The position numbers were made by a program, and so were the translations under genes. Shown here in pieces: positions 6,230 through 8,159 of a stretch of 8,159 nt of DNA. Source of the stretch: Hyphomicrobium sp. (lineage in GTDB: Bacteria; Pseudomonadota; Alphaproteobacteria; Rhizobiales; Hyphomicrobiaceae). Positions within the stretch are counted from its first letter, which is position 1, and the number at the start of each line of letters is the position of its first letter. The stretch lies in NCBI GenBank assembly GCA_025927515.1, contig JAICLG010000133.1:1-8159 (forward strand), given 5' to 3'. The notes below the pieces were generated by a model. It searched no databases. It saw only the letters and a list, made by a program, of their open reading frames with translations, and was not told the origin of the DNA.

Positions 6230-6964
6230 ATGAGCAAGACGATCGCGGCAAAGGCGGCCAAAGGCAAGTCCGCCAACAAGAAGATTGCAGCCAAAGCCGG
6301 TAAGCCGGCAAAGGTCGGCAAGGCGCCGACAGTCAAGGCTGCTGCCGATAAAAAGAAGGCGCCGAAGAGCGTCGCAAAGCCGGCTCCGGTTAAAGCTTCC
6401 GCCGTGAAATCTACGGTAGCCACCAAGTCGGGAACTCAGAAATCCATGCCGCAACGCGCCACGTCACAGACGATAGCGGCCGCGAAGGCGGCGCCGTCGA
6501 AGAAGTCAGAGGGTACGAACAAGAAGATGGCTCCCCGGGTAAAGATCGCCGATATCGTCCTTCCGTCGGGTTACAAACCTTCGGACGATGAGCCGTTCAT
6601 GAACGACATGCACAAGGCTTATTTCCGCAAGCGCCTGCTCGAATGGAAGGATGAAATCTTGCGGCAAACCCGCGAGACGCTGGCGATCCTGCACGAAGAT
6701 TCAACGCAGCACGCCGATCTTGCCGACCGCGCGACGTCGGAAACCGATCGTGCGACCGAGCTCAGGACGCGCGACCGGCAGCGCAAGCTGATTGCCAAGA
6801 TCGATGCGGCCCTCGGCCGGATCGAGGACGGTTCGTACGGCTACTGCGAGGATACCGGCGAACCGATCGGCTTGAAGCGGCTCGACGCCCGCCCGATAGC
6901 GACACTGTCCGTAGAGGCACAGGAACGCCACGAACGCCGCGAGCGCGTCTACCGCGAGGAATAA
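6230..6964 (+). CDS. dksA: DksA/TraR-family RNA polymerase regulator with histone-H1-like N-terminal tail
   Basis: The product has 244 residues, against about 151 for E. coli DksA. DksA enters the secondary channel of RNA polymerase and, with ppGpp, shifts transcription at rRNA and biosynthetic promoters. The DksA part is residues 103-244: a helical hairpin (about 125-200) whose tip DLADRA (163-168) matches the functional D-x-x-D-R-A of E. coli, then RTRDRQRKLIAKID (179-192), and a finger region YGYCEDTGEPIGLKRLDARP (203-222). Only Cys206 remains; the other three positions read Thr209, Ser227 and Ala230, so zinc is probably not bound, a pattern known in other alphaproteobacterial DksAs. Residues 1-100 are almost entirely Lys, Ala, Ser, Pro and Thr, like histone H1 or AlgP tails, and are predicted disordered and DNA-binding. 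The start at 6230 follows AGGAG at nine bases. It converges on the gene ending at 7002. Confidence 0.9.
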   Translation: MSKTIAAKAAKGKSANKKIAAKAGKPAKVGKAPTVKAAADKKKAPKSVAKPAPVKASAVKSTVATKSGTQKSMPQRATSQTIAAAKAAPSKKSEGTNKKMAPRVKIADIVLPSGYKPSDDEPFMNDMHKAYFRKRLLEWKDEILRQTRETLAILHEDSTQHADLADRATSETDRATELRTRDRQRKLIAKIDAALGRIEDGSYGYCEDTGEPIGLKRLDARPIATLSVEAQERHERRERVYREE

Positions 6965-7001
6965 CGAATAAAGTGCCCGAGCGAATTCTTCGTGAGGACT
7001 C

Positions 7002-7358
7002 TTAGTGTGTCCGGCACAGTCCGCACGAGAAGAGAAGCCACTTCATTGCGAAAAGACTGAAGCCCCAGATAAGCAAAAACAAGAACTGTTTTGCCTCTAG
7101 GTCCCTACATTTGGGTAGATATTTTCGGATGGCTGAATCGACTTCTGGGCCGTAGCCCGAAATTCGGGGGGCCCAGCCCCCTCTTAGCCGGACCGCTATT
7201 TCGAGAGACATACGATAGTAGGGCACAGCATTGTTGGAGTCCTCAACAGCAGCCCGTACGAGCCTTCGAAATTGCAAATGAAAATGATATGGCAGGTACA
7301 AGAGCCCGCCAATCAAGTAAATTAACAGGAACCAGCCGCAATACGGTCGATCAATCAT
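7002..7358 (-). CDS. Small hypothetical membrane protein with two predicted helices
   Basis: The product has 118 residues and no family is recognised. One membrane helix lies near the N-terminus (about 9-28, GWFLLIYLIGGLLYLPYHF region) and one near the C-terminus (about 90-112, FLFLLIWGFSLFAMKWLLF). Between them is a soluble segment of about 60 residues with IAVRLRGGW and GYGPEVDSAIRKYL. The ATG at 7358 has AGGG eleven bases upstream; the GTG at 7367 is in frame but too close to it. Codon use is much richer in A/T-ending codons than in the neighbours (many TTG, TTA, ATT, CGA, AGG), suggesting recent acquisition or a weakly expressed gene. Hydrophobic patterning supports a real gene, but there is no homology evidence. 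It converges with dksA, 37 bases apart, with no evident terminator between. Confidence 0.55.
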   Translation of the reverse strand: MIDRPYCGWFLLIYLIGGLLYLPYHFHLQFRRLVRAAVEDSNNAVPYYRMSLEIAVRLRGGWAPRISGYGPEVDSAIRKYLPKCRDLEAKQFLFLLIWGFSLFAMKWLLFSCGLCRTH

Positions 7359-7469
7359 GTGTCGCACAACCCTATCGCGCGAAGACCTGGGCTAAGGAAT
7401 AATCTGGTCCGAAAGTTCATGAAACCAATTCCACAATTGTCTCGATCTGCGGCACCTTTTTACGCGACG

Positions 7470-7799
7470 TTAACGCGAACGGGCGACATTGGCGTCATTT
7501 AGCTCTCGCGCGGAAAGGGTGACGCCCGTGTCGATCCCTGCTTCTTCCATAGTGTCTGCGGCGGCGATGGTGACGATTGCCGGGGCAGTGGTCTCGTCGG
7601 CGTCGTGGATCAAGTCGTTGAAGATCCCCTACGTGGACGCCGCGGCAAGTCCTGCCATGTGGAACACCTCCGCGGCGCGCAACGTCGTCCACGCTAAAGC
7701 GGGCAAGTTCGTTCGGGGCGGTACGATGGCAAGCGCGACGAGCCCCTTCAATCTCCGCAAGCTGACCATGTCCGACTTCGGCGACGTTGACGCCGGGCG
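7470..7799 (-). pseudogene. Possible decayed gene remnant, function unknown
   Basis: On the minus strand the frame ending in TAA at 7472-7470 carries about 52 codons with gene-like composition (GIFNDLIHDADETTAPAIV..., then DTMEEAGIDTGVTLSARELN). By hand tally about half of its first codon positions are G, second positions are more A/T-rich, and third positions are strongly G/C. It is interrupted by TAG at 7631-7629. Upstream of that, the adjacent minus frame (AEVGHGQLAEIEGARRA...) looks more gene-like, as if a frameshift separates two parts of one gene. The alternative is a plus-strand reading frame (TTG at 7489 to TAG at 7803), whose Ala/Ser/Val-heavy, nearly Glu-free product looks like an antisense shadow. 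No family is recognised. Confidence 0.3.
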
Positions 7800-7827
7800 C
7801 TAGTCGGCGGCCGTATTCCCGCACTTT

Positions 7828-7917
7828 CGTCATTCCGGCCAAGGCCGGGATCTGTCCAGGCCCGCGGCACGGAGAACTCTGGATGCTTGGGCGGAATCCC
7901 GCACAGGCGGGATGACG
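7828..7917. repeat. REP pair (REPIN-like) intergenic element
   Basis: Two related hairpins lie in inverted orientation about 40 bp apart. Unit 1 (7828-7852) starts CGTCATTCC and folds as ATTCCGGCC-AA-GGCCGGGAT with one G-U pair. Unit 2 (7893-7917) ends GGATGACG, the mirror of that start, and folds as ATCCCGC-ACAG-GCGGGAT. A head of CGTCATYCC next to a GC-rich palindrome, duplicated in inverted order, is the usual form of dispersed REP/REPIN repeats in alphaproteobacterial chromosomes. It lies downstream of the stop of the leftward gene ending at 7960 and may stabilise or end that transcript. Confidence 0.75.
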
Positions 7918-7935
7918 ATGCGGCCTATATTCTCG

Positions 7936-7966
7936 TCCCTGATCCCCAAAACCCAATCCCTAAAAC
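7936..7966. repeat. C-rich low-complexity stretch
   Basis: This stretch is made of irregular units of the CCCAAAA or CCCTAAAA kind (ATCCCCAAAACCCAATCCC). Such runs occur in alphaproteobacterial intergenic DNA next to REP-like elements (general knowledge). The stop codon of the partial leftward gene falls inside it, so the end of that protein may have been set by the repeat. Confidence 0.5.
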
Positions 7967-8159
7967 TGAGGCGGGCCTGCTTCGGGATCGGTGGGACCCG
8001 GGCTGCGACCGAGCGCGGTTGGACGCCGGAAGGCGGCCTGTTCGCGTGGCGGCGGGACAGGGCCGCGATGCGGGGCGGGCGGTGCAATCCCGGTCTCGAT
8101 GACGACGTCGACCGGGCCGCCGGTCATGATCAGATGCTCGACATCATCGCGCCGGATCA
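7960..8159 (-). CDS. C-terminal end of an unidentified protein, partial
   Basis: The last 65 codons of a leftward gene that starts beyond the window are visible, ending in TAG at 7962-7960. The first visible part, RRDDVEHLIMTGGPVDVVIE (residues 2-21 of the fragment), looks like the folded end of a globular domain, with strongly G/C third positions. After about residue 23 it turns into a Pro/Arg/Gly-rich, probably disordered tail that ends GPPQF. No family can be assigned from this fragment. Competing frames over the same bases (for example leftward 7830-8087 and rightward 7887-8102) have Arg/Pro-rich products without gene-like composition. The tail may include non-coding DNA brought into frame, since the stop lies in a low-complexity repeat. 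Confidence 0.5.
   Translation of the reverse strand, partial: IRRDDVEHLIMTGGPVDVVIETGIAPPAPHRGPVPPPREQAAFRRPTALGRSPGPTDPEAGPPQF

Noticed and set aside
6973..7016. Inverted GTGCC...GGCAC pair between dksA and the membrane-protein gene
   Set aside because: The arms are about 35 bases apart with a mismatch and no T-run, and the second arm lies inside the convergent gene; not a credible terminator.

Overview
This window looks like chromosomal DNA of a high-GC alphaproteobacterium, most likely of the order Hyphomicrobiales (inference). The main reasons are the DksA homologue, whose finger keeps one cysteine as is common in alphaproteobacteria, GC-rich third codon positions, and paired REP-like hairpins downstream of genes. 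No phage, CRISPR, insertion-sequence or RNA gene signature was seen.

Left part (1-2255): a multidrug efflux locus. Leftwards run the start of a probable DHA2/EmrB-type transporter gene (cut by the window edge) and, just upstream of it, an EmrA/HlyD-type membrane fusion protein gene. A TetR-family repressor gene diverges from them. The 161-bp divergent region holds two near-identical inverted operators placed symmetrically around two overlapping, opposed promoters. This suggests one repressor shuts off both its own gene and the pump.

Middle (2252-5906): three leftward genes, probably separate transcripts because the gaps are 174 and 297 bp. They encode a MoxR-type AAA+ ATPase, a small Ala/Lys/Asp-repeat secreted or lipid-anchored protein, and a 683-residue glutamine-hydrolysing asparagine synthetase (AsnB type). 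The asnB and tetR genes converge and their stop codons overlap in a single CTAG.

Right part (6049-8159): a rightward dksA-like gene whose product has a roughly 100-residue Lys/Ala-rich, histone-H1-like N-terminal tail. It converges on a small AT-richer gene for a two-helix membrane protein. Beyond that lie a probably decayed leftward gene, a REP-pair (REPIN-like) element, a C-rich low-complexity stretch, and the 3' end of an unidentified leftward gene that leaves the window.

No clear new defence or mobile system is present. The most rewarding points are the symmetric TetR/EmrAB control region, the histone-like tail on the DksA homologue, and the MoxR ATPase without its usual von Willebrand A partner downstream.
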